Source: Streptomyces sp. M92
GTDB lineage: Bacteria; Actinomycetota; Actinomycetes; Streptomycetales; Streptomycetaceae
Assembly: GCF_028473745.1 (NCBI RefSeq)
Contig: NZ_CP101137.1
Span: 4,650,001 to 4,714,000, forward strand
Direction: 5' to 3'
Length of the DNA: 64,000 nucleotides
This document shows positions 1 to 8,614 of the stretch, piece by piece (within the stretch, counting starts at the first letter, position 1; every line of letters begins with the position of its first letter). The notes under the pieces were generated by a model. The model searched no databases. It was given only the letters and a program-made list of their open reading frames with translations, and was not told the origin of the DNA. Position numbers and translations under genes: made by a program.

Positions 1-1
1 C

Positions 2-1456
2 GGACACGTCCGCGTCCACGCCCCGGGCGGCGCGGGCTACCTGCCGCAGACCCCCGACCTGCCCCCGGACGACACCGTCCAGGACGCCGTCGACCACGCC
101 CTCGCTGACCTGCGCGCCCTGGAGAGCGCCCTGCGCCGGGCCGAGCAGGCGCTGACCGAGGCCGGCCCCGGCGAACTGGACGGCCTGCTCGCCACGTACG
201 GCGAGCTGCTGGAGGCCTTCGAGGCCCGCGACGGCTACGCGGTCGACGCCCGGGTCGAGTCCGCCCTGCACGGACTGGGCCTGCGCCACATCACCCCCGA
301 CCGGCGTCTCGGCAGCCTCTCGGGCGGAGAGCAGGCCCGCCTGGGCCTGGCCTGCCTGCTGGCGGCCGCACCCCAGCTGCTGCTGCTCGACGAACCGACC
401 AACCACCTCGACGTACCGGCCGTCGAGTGGCTGGAGGAGCACCTGCGCGCCCACCGCGGCAGCGTCCTGGCGGTCTCCCACGACCGCGTCTTCCTGGAAC
501 GCGTCGCCACCGCCCTGTGGGAGGTGGACGGCGAGCGCCGCACCGTGCACCGGCACGGCGGCGGCTACGCCGGATACCTGCGCGCCAAGGCGGGCACCCG
601 GCGCCGCTGGGAACAGGAGTACGCGGACTGGCAGCGTGAGCTGGCCGTACAGCGCGCCCTGGCCCGCCGCGCCGCCGACACGATGGCCGCGGGCCCCCGG
701 CGCCGGGCCAACGCCGACCGCGAGGGCCAGCGTCACCAGCGCAGCGTGGAGAAGCAGATCTCCGCCCGCGTGCGGCAGGCGAAGGAACGGGTACGGCGCC
801 TGGAGGAGAACCCGGTGCCGCCGCCCCCGGCGCCCCTGCGCTTCCGGGTGCGGGTCGAGGGCGGCGACGCCGACCACCACGGCCCGCTGGCCGACCTGCA
901 CCGGGTCGCCGTCGGCGGCCGGCTCGCCGTCCACGACTTCACCGTCGACCCGGGCGAGCGCATCCTGGTCACCGGCGCGAACGGCGCCGGCAAGAGCACC
1001 CTGCTGCGCGTCCTCGCCGGCGACCTGCACCCCGACCGGGGCACGTGCGCCCGCCCCGAACGCGTCGGCTGGCTGCCCCAGGAGACCCCGGTCACCCACC
1101 CGCGGCGCACCCTGCTGGACGCCTACGCGGCCGGACTGCCCGGCGCTCCGGCCGAGCACCGCGGGGCACTGCTGGGCCTCGGCCTGTTCCGCCTCCCCGA
1201 CCTCGGGACGGCGGTCGGCGACCTGTCCACCGGGCAGCTCCGCCGGCTGGCGCTGGCCCGGCTGCTGCGCGACCCGGTGGACCTGCTGCTCCTGGACGAG
1301 CCCACCAACCACCTCTCACCCGCGCTGGTGGAGGACTTCGAGGAGGCCCTGCACCTCTACGCCGGCGCCCTGGTGATGGTCTCCCACGACCGCATGGTCG
1401 CCCGGCGGTTCACCGGCCGCCGGGTCAGGATGAGCAACGGGTCACTGGCCGAGTAG
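2..1456 (+). CDS. ABC-F family ATPase, 5' end outside window
   Basis: This is the C-terminal 484 residues of a duplicated ABC ATPase without membrane segments, the layout of ABC-F proteins that act on the ribosome E site. The first Walker A lies outside the window. Visible are the first signature (SGGEQARLGLA), the first Walker B DEPTNHLD near residue 130 of the fragment, an arginine-rich linker, the second Walker A GANGAGKST near residue 325, a second signature of unusual form (LSTGQLRRLALA), and a second Walker B ending DEPTNHLS, so the usual final Asp is Ser. The reading frame is open from base 2 to the TAG. Whether it protects against antibiotics or has a housekeeping role cannot be told from this fragment. 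It is one of three ABC-F genes in the window. Confidence 0.9.
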   Translation, partial: GHVRVHAPGGAGYLPQTPDLPPDDTVQDAVDHALADLRALESALRRAEQALTEAGPGELDGLLATYGELLEAFEARDGYAVDARVESALHGLGLRHITPDRRLGSLSGGEQARLGLACLLAAAPQLLLLDEPTNHLDVPAVEWLEEHLRAHRGSVLAVSHDRVFLERVATALWEVDGERRTVHRHGGGYAGYLRAKAGTRRRWEQEYADWQRELAVQRALARRAADTMAAGPRRRANADREGQRHQRSVEKQISARVRQAKERVRRLEENPVPPPPAPLRFRVRVEGGDADHHGPLADLHRVAVGGRLAVHDFTVDPGERILVTGANGAGKSTLLRVLAGDLHPDRGTCARPERVGWLPQETPVTHPRRTLLDAYAAGLPGAPAEHRGALLGLGLFRLPDLGTAVGDLSTGQLRRLALARLLRDPVDLLLLDEPTNHLSPALVEDFEEALHLYAGALVMVSHDRMVARRFTGRRVRMSNGSLAE

Positions 1457-1553
1457 CGCCCCGCGCCGCCCGGGACGTCCGCTGACCCGCGGGCCCCGGG
1501 CGGCCCGCCCGCCTGATGTGCGAGGCGACCCGGGTGCGCCTACCGTGGCTCGC

Positions 1554-2579
1554 ATGGCGGAAGCGGTGGAACTGGAAGCGGGCGGACGGACCGTGCGGCT
1601 GTCCAGCCCGGGCAAGGTCTTCTTCCCCGAGGACGGCTACACCAAGCTCGACCTGGCCCGGTACTACCAGGCGGTCGCCCCCGGCATCCTGCGCGCCCTG
1701 CGCGAGCGGCCCACCACCCTCCAGCGCTACCCGGACGGCATCACCGGCGAGTGGTTCTACCAGAAGCGCGCCCCCAAGGGCATGCCCGACTGGATCCCCA
1801 CCGCGCACATCACCTTCCCCAGCGGCCGCAGCGCCGACGAGATGTGCCCCACCGAGGAGGCGGCGGTGCTGTGGGCCGCCCAGTACGGCACCCTCACCTT
1901 CCACCCCTGGCCGGTGCGCCGCGACGACGTCGACCACCCCGACGAACTGCGCATCGACCTCGACCCGCAGCCCGGCACCGACTACGACGACGCCGCCCGC
2001 GCCGCCCACGAACTCCGTGCCGTGCTGGAGGAGTTCGGCGGTCTGCGCGGCTGGCCCAAGACCTCCGGCGGACGCGGCATCCACGTCTTCGTGCCGATCG
2101 AGCCACGCTGGACCTTCACCCAGGTGCGGCGCGCCGCCATCGCCGTCGGCCGCGAGATGGAACGTCGGATGCCGGACCGGGTCACGATCAAGTGGTGGAA
2201 GGAGGAGCGCGGCGAGCGCATCTTCATCGACTACAACCAGACCGCCCGCGACCGCACCATCGCCTCCGCCTACTCCGTGCGGCCCCGCCCCGGCGCGCCC
2301 GTCTCCGCGCCGCTGACCTGGGACGAGGTGGGCGTCGCGCACCCGCAGGACTTCGACATCACGACCATGCCCGCGCGCTTCGCCGAACTCGGCGACGTGC
2401 ACGCGGGCATGGACGACACGAGGTACTCCCTCGACGCCCTGCTGGAACTGGCGACGAAGGACGAGCACGACCACGGGCTCGGAGATCTGCCGTACCCGCC
2501 CGAGTATCCGAAGATGCCGGGGGAACCCAGCCGGGTACAGCCGAGCCGCGCGAAGAAGCCGCGCCCTCAGAAGAGCTGA
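1554..2579 (+). CDS. LigD-type polymerase (primase-polymerase) domain protein
   Basis: This 341-residue protein is the polymerase part of the bacterial end-joining ligase LigD, present here alone without ligase or nuclease domains. It should add nucleotides at broken DNA ends during Ku-dependent repair. The archaeo-eukaryotic primase fold is seen in the acidic metal-binding motif RIDLDPQPG near residue 135, GGRGIHVFVP near 172, and IDYNQTARDRTIASAY followed by SVRPRPGAPVS near 225-250. The C-terminus is rich in Lys, Arg and Pro. I chose the ATG at 1554 because family proteins begin just before this point; an in-frame ATG at 1518 would add 12 residues. No ku or ligase gene lies next to it, so its partners are elsewhere. 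The gene converges on the next one with 12 bases between the stops. Confidence 0.9.
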   Translation: MAEAVELEAGGRTVRLSSPGKVFFPEDGYTKLDLARYYQAVAPGILRALRERPTTLQRYPDGITGEWFYQKRAPKGMPDWIPTAHITFPSGRSADEMCPTEEAAVLWAAQYGTLTFHPWPVRRDDVDHPDELRIDLDPQPGTDYDDAARAAHELRAVLEEFGGLRGWPKTSGGRGIHVFVPIEPRWTFTQVRRAAIAVGREMERRMPDRVTIKWWKEERGERIFIDYNQTARDRTIASAYSVRPRPGAPVSAPLTWDEVGVAHPQDFDITTMPARFAELGDVHAGMDDTRYSLDALLELATKDEHDHGLGDLPYPPEYPKMPGEPSRVQPSRAKKPRPQKS

Positions 2580-2591
2580 GGAGGAGCTGGG

Positions 2592-4802
2592 CTACAGCTC
2601 CTTGATCCTCACGTCCCGGTACGACACCACATCCGTGGTGCCGTGGACCTGGAGCCCGATGTAGCCGGAGGCGTAACGCCGCCCGTCCGTGCCCGGGTCG
2701 TCCGAGCGCGGCGGGTAGAAGTCCTGGCCGCCGGTGTTGTCGAACTCGTTGATCAGCTTGCCGTTGCGGTAGATCGAGTAGTGCTGGTCGACCACGCGGA
2801 TCTCGTAGTCGTTCCAGGTGCCCTTCTCGGTCACCCCGGCGCCGGCCAGGCCCACCCGGTCGAAGCCGTAGACCGACCCCGACTTGTACATGTCGCCGGT
2901 CGGGCTGTCGAACACCTGCACCTCGTGCCCGTACTTGATCGCGACCCACTCCGGCCGGGACTCCTCCGGGTGGTCGTGGACCTGCGGGAAGCGCACGAAG
3001 ACGCCGCCGTTGGTGTTCGCGGTGCCCGGCGCGTCGTCCCGCCACTGGAGCTTCAGCGAGAAGTCACCGTACTTGCGCTCCGGGAACCACAGCATGCCCA
3101 TGCCGGGCGTGCTGGTGCTGGAGGTGATCGAGCCGTCCTCGTTCAGCGCGAACGAACCGCCGCCCACCTGCTGCCACTTGGCGAAGGACTCCTGGGAGCC
3201 GTCCAGAATCGCCCGGTAGCCCTCGGTCTGGCCGGGCACGCCGATCTTCGACTGACGCGCGGCCTTGTTGATGGCCCGGCCCTCCCGCCGGTCGATGACG
3301 CCCTCGTCCCGCAGCGCCTCGACGACCTCGCGGACGTGCTTGAGGAACAGCTGCTGCGAGGACCAGTCCTTCTCGTCCTCGATCAGCTCGTTGATCCGGC
3401 ACCGGTTGTTGGTCACCCGGTTCGGCACACCCGTGTCGACGGTGCCGACGATCACCGTGAGGCGCTCGTCGTACTCCGGGCAGGGCGGCGGCGGCACCTG
3501 GCCCGAGACCACCGTGAAGCTCACGGTCAGCGGCTCGGAGGTGTTGCCCGCCTTGTCGCTGGCCCGGTAGGCCACGGTGTGCCGGCCCACCCGGTCGACG
3601 ACGACCGGCCCGGTGTACGCCAGGTAGGGCCCGGCATCCAGCGAGTACTCCACGCCGGCCACCCCGGAACCGCCCTCGTCGGTGGCGCTGACGGTCACCT
3701 TCGCGCTGCCGACGTACGCGCCGTCGGAGTCCTTGCTGCCCTCCACGGTCACGCCGGTCACGGGCGGGACGGTGTCCTCGGGGGGAGCGGCGACGACGGT
3801 GAAGGCGACGCTCTTCTCCGCCGCCGCGTTGCCCGCCTTGTCGGTGGCGCGGTAGCGCACCGTGTGCTCGCCGACCTCGTGCACCATGACGGGCGCGGTG
3901 TACGGCTGCCAGGCGCCGTCGGCGCCGAGGGCGTACTCGATGGTGTTGACGCCGGAACCGGTGTCGGAGGCGGTGACGGTCACCGTCGCCATGTCGATGT
4001 AGGCACCGTCCGGATTCCGTTCACCGCTGATGGTCGCCGAGGTCTCCGGCGCGGTCGTGTCGTCGGTGTCCGGGGCGGCCACGGCGAACGTGACGCTCTT
4101 CTCCTCGGCGGCGTTGCCCGCCTTGTCGAACGCCCGGTATCGCACCGTGTGCTCGCCGACCTGGTCGACGACGACCGGCGTGGTGTACGGCTGCCAGGCG
4201 CCGTCGACGCCGATGGCGTACTCGATGCGCTCGACGCCGGAGCCGCCCTCGTCGGTGGCGGCGAGCGTCACGGTCGCGGAGCCGACGTAGGCGCCGTCGG
4301 TGTTCTGCGTGCCGCCGACCTCCGCCGAGGTCGCGGGCGCCGTGGTGTCCTCGCCACCGCCGCCCTCGGTCACCACGAGCACGCCCTTCATCTCCCCGTG
4401 GCCGGGGATCGTGCAGTGGTAGAGGTAGCGGCCGGGGGTGAGGGTGACCTCGGCGGTGTGCTTGCCGCCCTGGTCGTCGAAGGGGTTGGCCAGAATGTTC
4501 AGCTGGACGTCCTGGTTGTACTCGGGGTCGCTGGTCACGAACGTCAGCGTGTGCGGCATGCCGGTGGTGTTGCCGGTCGCCTCGCTGTTCTCGAAGACGA
4601 TCGTGGCCGGACCCGCCACCGCCGTCTCGGGCGCCGACGTGTACTTGGTGATGTCGTTGCCGGCGGTCCAGGTGAGGACCTGGTCCGCCGCGGCGGCCTT
4701 CGCCTCGGTCCTGGGCTGCCCGGAGGCGGACGTCGCCTGCAGTCCGAGCATCATCAGCAGGCCGGCCAGCAGCGCGGCCCACACTCTTCGTTGGCGTATC
4801 AC
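2592..4802 (-). CDS. Secreted cupredoxin / Ig-like repeat / DUF1080 protein
   Basis: This 736-residue secreted protein has a signal peptide at residues 1-28 and a plastocyanin-like domain at about 42-145 with a full type-1 copper set (H84, C130, H135, M138). Three tandem Ig-like (OmpL47-type) repeats of about 88 residues run from 152 to 425, each starting near TxPxT and ending with YRAxDKAGN. A proline-rich linker and a helical segment follow, then a C-terminal DUF1080 (3-keto-disaccharide hydrolase, lectin-like fold) from about 530. The GTG start at 4802 overlaps the stop of the upstream dehydrogenase gene by four bases (GTGA), so the two are translationally coupled. It probably binds or cleaves an extracellular carbohydrate while passing electrons through copper; that combined role is inference. 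Confidence 0.88.
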   Translation of the reverse strand: MIRQRRVWAALLAGLLMMLGLQATSASGQPRTEAKAAAADQVLTWTAGNDITKYTSAPETAVAGPATIVFENSEATGNTTGMPHTLTFVTSDPEYNQDVQLNILANPFDDQGGKHTAEVTLTPGRYLYHCTIPGHGEMKGVLVVTEGGGGEDTTAPATSAEVGGTQNTDGAYVGSATVTLAATDEGGSGVERIEYAIGVDGAWQPYTTPVVVDQVGEHTVRYRAFDKAGNAAEEKSVTFAVAAPDTDDTTAPETSATISGERNPDGAYIDMATVTVTASDTGSGVNTIEYALGADGAWQPYTAPVMVHEVGEHTVRYRATDKAGNAAAEKSVAFTVVAAPPEDTVPPVTGVTVEGSKDSDGAYVGSAKVTVSATDEGGSGVAGVEYSLDAGPYLAYTGPVVVDRVGRHTVAYRASDKAGNTSEPLTVSFTVVSGQVPPPPCPEYDERLTVIVGTVDTGVPNRVTNNRCRINELIEDEKDWSSQQLFLKHVREVVEALRDEGVIDRREGRAINKAARQSKIGVPGQTEGYRAILDGSQESFAKWQQVGGGSFALNEDGSITSSTSTPGMGMLWFPERKYGDFSLKLQWRDDAPGTANTNGGVFVRFPQVHDHPEESRPEWVAIKYGHEVQVFDSPTGDMYKSGSVYGFDRVGLAGAGVTEKGTWNDYEIRVVDQHYSIYRNGKLINEFDNTGGQDFYPPRSDDPGTDGRRYASGYIGLQVHGTTDVVSYRDVRIKEL

Positions 4803-7276
4803 TCGGTCCCCCTCGCCAGCTGTTCGGCGGCCGGCGTCGGGCCGCCGCCCTCGTAGGTGACCCGCCACAGGGCCGACTTGGAGTCCGAGGTGAAGAAGCC
4901 GCGGCCGTAGTCCAGGACGTACAGCGCGCCGTCCGGGCCGAACTTCCAGCCCATCAGGTTCTTGATGCCGTCGTTGCCGACCGGCACGATCTTCTTCAGC
5001 GACTCCGAGTGCACCGGCAGACCGCCGTCGCCCATCGTCTCCGGGTCCATCAGCACCGCGTTGCGCGGCTGGTCGGCGTCGTAGAAGTCACCGACGAACC
5101 ACTTGCCGTCCCAGTACGCGGGCCACGCGACCTTGCTGTCGCCGGCCGCGTCGTGGCGGTAGACCGGGCCGTTCATCGCGGCCTGGCCGCCGCCCTTGAG
5201 CCAGGGCAGCTTGTAGGTGGCCTCGTCCTGCTCGTACGACGGGATCCCGTTCTCGTCGCGCGGGAAGTCGGGGCCGCCGCCCTGCGGCGAGTACCAGATG
5301 TTGTTGCCGGTCACCGGCGGCAGGTTGACCAGGCCGTCGTTGTTCGGCGACTCGTTCTTCGGGGCGTCGCAGTCGTACCAGCCCAGCGGCTTCGACGGGT
5401 CCGGCAGGTTCCGGTCCCGGTAGGGCTGCTTGTTGCCCATGCAGTACGGCCAGCCGTGGTTGCCGGCCTCGGTGATCGCGGCGAAGGTGTCGTACTTCGC
5501 CGGACCCCACGTCGGCGACGGTGCGCCGGCGTCCGGGCCGACCCAGCCCGCGTAGAGGACGTCGGTCTTCTTGTCGACGGAGATGCGCGCCGGGTTGCGG
5601 ACGCCCATCACGTAGATCTCGCCGCGCGTCTTGCCGCCGCCCTCGGCGGTCTCCTTCCCGGTGAACAGATTGCCCTCGGGGAGCGTGTACGTCCCGTCCG
5701 GCTCCGGGTGGATGCGCAGGATCTTGCCGTTGAGGTTGTTGGTGTTGCCGGCGGTGCGGCGGGCGTCGGCGAAGGAGACGCCCTTGTAGTTGGGCTCCGG
5801 GTTGTTGCCGGAGTAACCGCCGCTGAAGCCGCTGGAGTTGTTGTCACCGGTGGCGATGTACAGGTTGCCCTTGGAGTCCCAGGCCATCCCGCCGCCCGCG
5901 TGGCAGCAGCTGTGGATCTGCACCGGCCACTTCAGCAGCACCTTCTCGCTGCCGAGGTCCAGCTTGTCGGTCGCCTGGTCGAGCGTGAAGCGGGAGACGC
6001 GCCGCTCGGCCATGTGGGTCTCGCGGTTGATCTCGGAGTGGGGTGTGTAGTGCAGATACACCCACCCGTTCTCCTCGAACTCCGGGTCCAGCTCGATACC
6101 GAGCAGGCCCTCCTCGACCTTGGTCAGCTCGTCGCCGCCGCCCTTGTTGCCGAAGACGGTCAGCTCACCGGCGAGGGTGACCTCCTTCGTCTTCGGGTCC
6201 CAGACGTGGATCTCGCCCTTGCCCTTGCCGATGTCCGGGTCGTTCCAGTCGGTGACCACGGGCTGGGAGGCGTCCGCGCCGCCCCGGCCGATGTAGAAGA
6301 CGCGGCCGTCGGGGGCGGTGACCAGGCCGTGCGGTTCGCCGATCTGGTCGTTGTGGCCCGGCTGGTTGGGCTCGGTCAGGCGCTCGGCCTTGTAGTTGCC
6401 GGTGATGGTGGCCTTGCAGTCGGCCTGGGCCAGCCGCGTGGTCCACAGCAGGGCGCCGCGCAGATGGGCGCGGAAGTCGGTCTCGTCGTACGACGACACC
6501 GTGCCGCCCATGCCGGTGTAGAAGGACCGGCCGCCGTCGTAGTCACGGCACCAGCTCACCGGATGGTCCCAGCCGTTGGCGCTCGCCCCGGGCGCGTACG
6601 ACGACTCGCGCACCCGGGCCACGGTGTGGACCTCGCCGGACGGGTTCTTCTGCCAGTTCAGCCACTCGTCGGGCCGTTTCCACTCCATCGGCAGGTCCTT
6701 GGTGGCCGGATGGCGCCGGTCACCGACCTCGACGACGGCCCGCTGGACCTTGGTGGGACCGGAGGCCGCCGGGCGGGCGCCGACCAGACCGGTGAACCAG
6801 TCCGAGTACGGCTCCGCGCGGGCCGCGTCGTGGATGCCGACGAACCCGCCGCCGGCCTCCATGTACGCCTCCAGGCCGGCCTCCTGCGCGGGCGTCAGGA
6901 CGTCGCCGCCGCCGGTCAGGAACACGACCGCGTTGAAGCGGCTGAGCCGCTTGTCGTTGGTGAAGACGCCGGCGTTGTCCGTGGCCTCGACCCGGAAGCG
7001 CTCCTTCGCCGGGCCGGACAGCCCGATCCGCTCGATGGCCGAGATACCGGCGTTCACGACCGGTGACTCGTCGCCGGCCGCGGCGGACCCGTAGAAGATC
7101 AGCACCCGTACGTTCGCGCCGCCGGGCGGCGACTTGATCGACATCGTTGTCAGGGACGGTTCCGGCGCCGGACGCGCACTGGCGGCCGGGCCGGCCAGCA
7201 GTCCCGCGGCGACGAAACCGGCGGTGGCGAACGCCGCCCAGCCTCTGCTTCTCGCGCTCAACCCTTTTAAGGGCAT
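4799..7276 (-). CDS. Secreted ThuA domain plus PQQ-type sugar dehydrogenase
   Basis: This 825-residue exported protein has a signal peptide at about 1-37. A ThuA-like domain follows (about 50-275, starting NVRVLIFYGS, with GGGFVGIHDA), then a six-bladed propeller of the soluble glucose/sorbosone dehydrogenase family (about 300-815, with HSCCHAGGGMAWDSKGNLYIATGD near residue 450). The family oxidises sugars with PQQ; ThuA domains occur in trehalose/3-keto-sugar utilisation. The start is set by AGGAGG at 7287-7282, which overlaps an in-frame GTG at 7282 and lies five bases before the ATG at 7276. The gene is the first of a two-gene operon and is divergent from the laccase gene. The electron acceptor could be the cupredoxin protein encoded immediately downstream; this is inferred from coupling only. 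Confidence 0.88.
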   Translation of the reverse strand: MPLKGLSARSRGWAAFATAGFVAAGLLAGPAASARPAPEPSLTTMSIKSPPGGANVRVLIFYGSAAAGDESPVVNAGISAIERIGLSGPAKERFRVEATDNAGVFTNDKRLSRFNAVVFLTGGGDVLTPAQEAGLEAYMEAGGGFVGIHDAARAEPYSDWFTGLVGARPAASGPTKVQRAVVEVGDRRHPATKDLPMEWKRPDEWLNWQKNPSGEVHTVARVRESSYAPGASANGWDHPVSWCRDYDGGRSFYTGMGGTVSSYDETDFRAHLRGALLWTTRLAQADCKATITGNYKAERLTEPNQPGHNDQIGEPHGLVTAPDGRVFYIGRGGADASQPVVTDWNDPDIGKGKGEIHVWDPKTKEVTLAGELTVFGNKGGGDELTKVEEGLLGIELDPEFEENGWVYLHYTPHSEINRETHMAERRVSRFTLDQATDKLDLGSEKVLLKWPVQIHSCCHAGGGMAWDSKGNLYIATGDNNSSGFSGGYSGNNPEPNYKGVSFADARRTAGNTNNLNGKILRIHPEPDGTYTLPEGNLFTGKETAEGGGKTRGEIYVMGVRNPARISVDKKTDVLYAGWVGPDAGAPSPTWGPAKYDTFAAITEAGNHGWPYCMGNKQPYRDRNLPDPSKPLGWYDCDAPKNESPNNDGLVNLPPVTGNNIWYSPQGGGPDFPRDENGIPSYEQDEATYKLPWLKGGGQAAMNGPVYRHDAAGDSKVAWPAYWDGKWFVGDFYDADQPRNAVLMDPETMGDGGLPVHSESLKKIVPVGNDGIKNLMGWKFGPDGALYVLDYGRGFFTSDSKSALWRVTYEGGGPTPAAEQLARGTE

Positions 7277-7410
7277 GGGCACCTCCTAGGTCACGGCAGC
7301 AGCGCCAAGGAAGCTAGACCTCTTTGCGCGGTACGCCAATAGGTATGACCGGGATCCAACGAACTTTGTCCTGAGTGTGGATAAACCGGTCGGCAGCCGG
7401 TACCGTCCCA

Positions 7411-7448
7411 CAGGTTCATCACAGCCCATCAGGTTCACTACAGCCAAT
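7411..7448. repeat. Two 19-bp imperfect tandem repeats upstream of laccase gene
   Basis: Units 7411-7429 and 7430-7448 match at 16 of 19 positions, and a third copy begins with CAGG at 7449. They lie 65-105 bases before the laccase start, in the divergent promoter region shared with the sugar dehydrogenase operon. Tandem spacing of about two helical turns suits a cooperative DNA-binding protein, but no regulator is identified. Confidence 0.6.
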
Positions 7449-7475
7449 CAGGACGATCCGACGATCCATTGGCTG
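7441..7475. promoter_or_regulatory. Inverted repeat CAGCCAAT / ATTGGCTG before laccase gene
   Basis: A perfect 8-bp inverted repeat (7441-7448 and 7468-7475) flanks 19 bases and overlaps the last tandem repeat unit. It ends 38 bases before the laccase ATG. It could be an operator or a leader hairpin. The copper-linked genes on both sides make a metal-responsive regulator worth testing, although the sequence shows no known copper box. Confidence 0.35.
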
Positions 7476-7513
7476 CGTCTCCGCAAATTCCGTATCGGCG
7501 TGGGGAGTTCGGC

Positions 7514-8527
7514 ATGGACAGGCGAGGCTTCAACCGACGCGTACTGCTGGGCGGCGCGGCCGTCGCGACATCGTTGTCCATCGCCCCGGAGGCCGCGGGC
7601 GCGGTGGCCGAGGGCAAGGGGGTCACGGCGCCGACGGCACCTGCCGGAGGCGAGGTGAGACACATCAAGATGTACGCCGAGAAGCTGCCCGACGGCCAGA
7701 TGGGCTACGGCCTGGAGAAGGGCAAGGCGTCCATCCCCGGCCCGCTGATCGAGCTCAACGAGGGCGACACGCTGCACATCGAGTTCACGAACACGATGGA
7801 CGTGCGGGCGAGCCTGCACGTCCACGGCCTGGACTACGAGATCTCCAGCGACGGCACCGCCATGAACAAGAGCGACGTCGAGCCCGGCGGCACCCGCACC
7901 TACACCTGGCGCACCCACAAGCCCGGCCGCCGCTCGGACGGCACCTGGCGGGCGGGCAGTGCGGGCTACTGGCACTACCACGACCACGTCGTCGGCACCG
8001 AGCACGGCACGGGAGGCATCCGCAAGGGCCTGTACGGCCCGGTGATCGTACGCCGCAAGGGCGACGTACTGCCGGACGCGACCCACACGATCGTCTTCAA
8101 CGACATGCTCATCAACAACCGCGACCCGCACACCGGCCCGGACTTCGAGGCCACCGTGGGCGACCGCGTCGAGATCGTGATGATCACGCACGGCGAGTAC
8201 TACCACACCTTCCACATGCACGGTCACCGCTGGGCCGACAACCGCACCGGCATGCTCACCGGCCCCGACGACCCGAGCCAGGTCATCGACAACAAGATCA
8301 CCGGACCCGCGGACTCCTTCGGCTTCCAGATCATCGCGGGGGAGGGGGTGGGCGCCGGGGCGTGGATGTACCACTGCCACGTGCAGAGCCACTCCGACAT
8401 GGGGATGGTGGGGCTGTTCCTGGTGAAGAAGCCGGACGGCACCATCCCCGGCTACGACCCGCACGAGCACGCGCACGGGAGCGGCGACGGCGAGCAGACC
8501 GCCGAGGCGCCCGCGCACCGGCACTGA
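7514..8527 (+). CDS. Small two-domain laccase (multicopper oxidase), Tat-exported
   Basis: This 337-residue secreted laccase oxidises phenolic substrates and reduces oxygen to water as a homotrimer. A twin-arginine leader (RRGFNRRVLLGG) is followed by two cupredoxin domains. The ligands are all present: H102/H104, H154/H156/H158, H231/H234/H236 and the type-1/trinuclear motif H287-C288-H289-x3-H293-x4-M298. Length and residue numbering agree with the S. coelicolor small laccase SLAC. The ATG at 7514 is preceded by GGGGAG six bases upstream; an in-frame ATG at 7469 has no such site and would bury the Tat leader. The gene is divergent from the secreted sugar dehydrogenase/cupredoxin operon, and a LacI regulator lies downstream on the same strand. 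Confidence 0.95.
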   Translation: MDRRGFNRRVLLGGAAVATSLSIAPEAAGAVAEGKGVTAPTAPAGGEVRHIKMYAEKLPDGQMGYGLEKGKASIPGPLIELNEGDTLHIEFTNTMDVRASLHVHGLDYEISSDGTAMNKSDVEPGGTRTYTWRTHKPGRRSDGTWRAGSAGYWHYHDHVVGTEHGTGGIRKGLYGPVIVRRKGDVLPDATHTIVFNDMLINNRDPHTGPDFEATVGDRVEIVMITHGEYYHTFHMHGHRWADNRTGMLTGPDDPSQVIDNKITGPADSFGFQIIAGEGVGAGAWMYHCHVQSHSDMGMVGLFLVKKPDGTIPGYDPHEHAHGSGDGEQTAEAPAHRH

Positions 8528-8614
8528 CGGGCCCGGCGGACGGTGACGACAGCGCTCTCTCCCGTCCGGTGGCTGCGGCTATCCTGGCCGCAGCCGCCGA
8601 CGAGGAGCCCAGAA

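Noticed and set aside
2643..4856. A 737-codon open frame antisense to the cupredoxin protein gene
   Set aside because: Product is Val/Arg/His low-complexity sequence; the opposite strand has clear domains and a coupled start.
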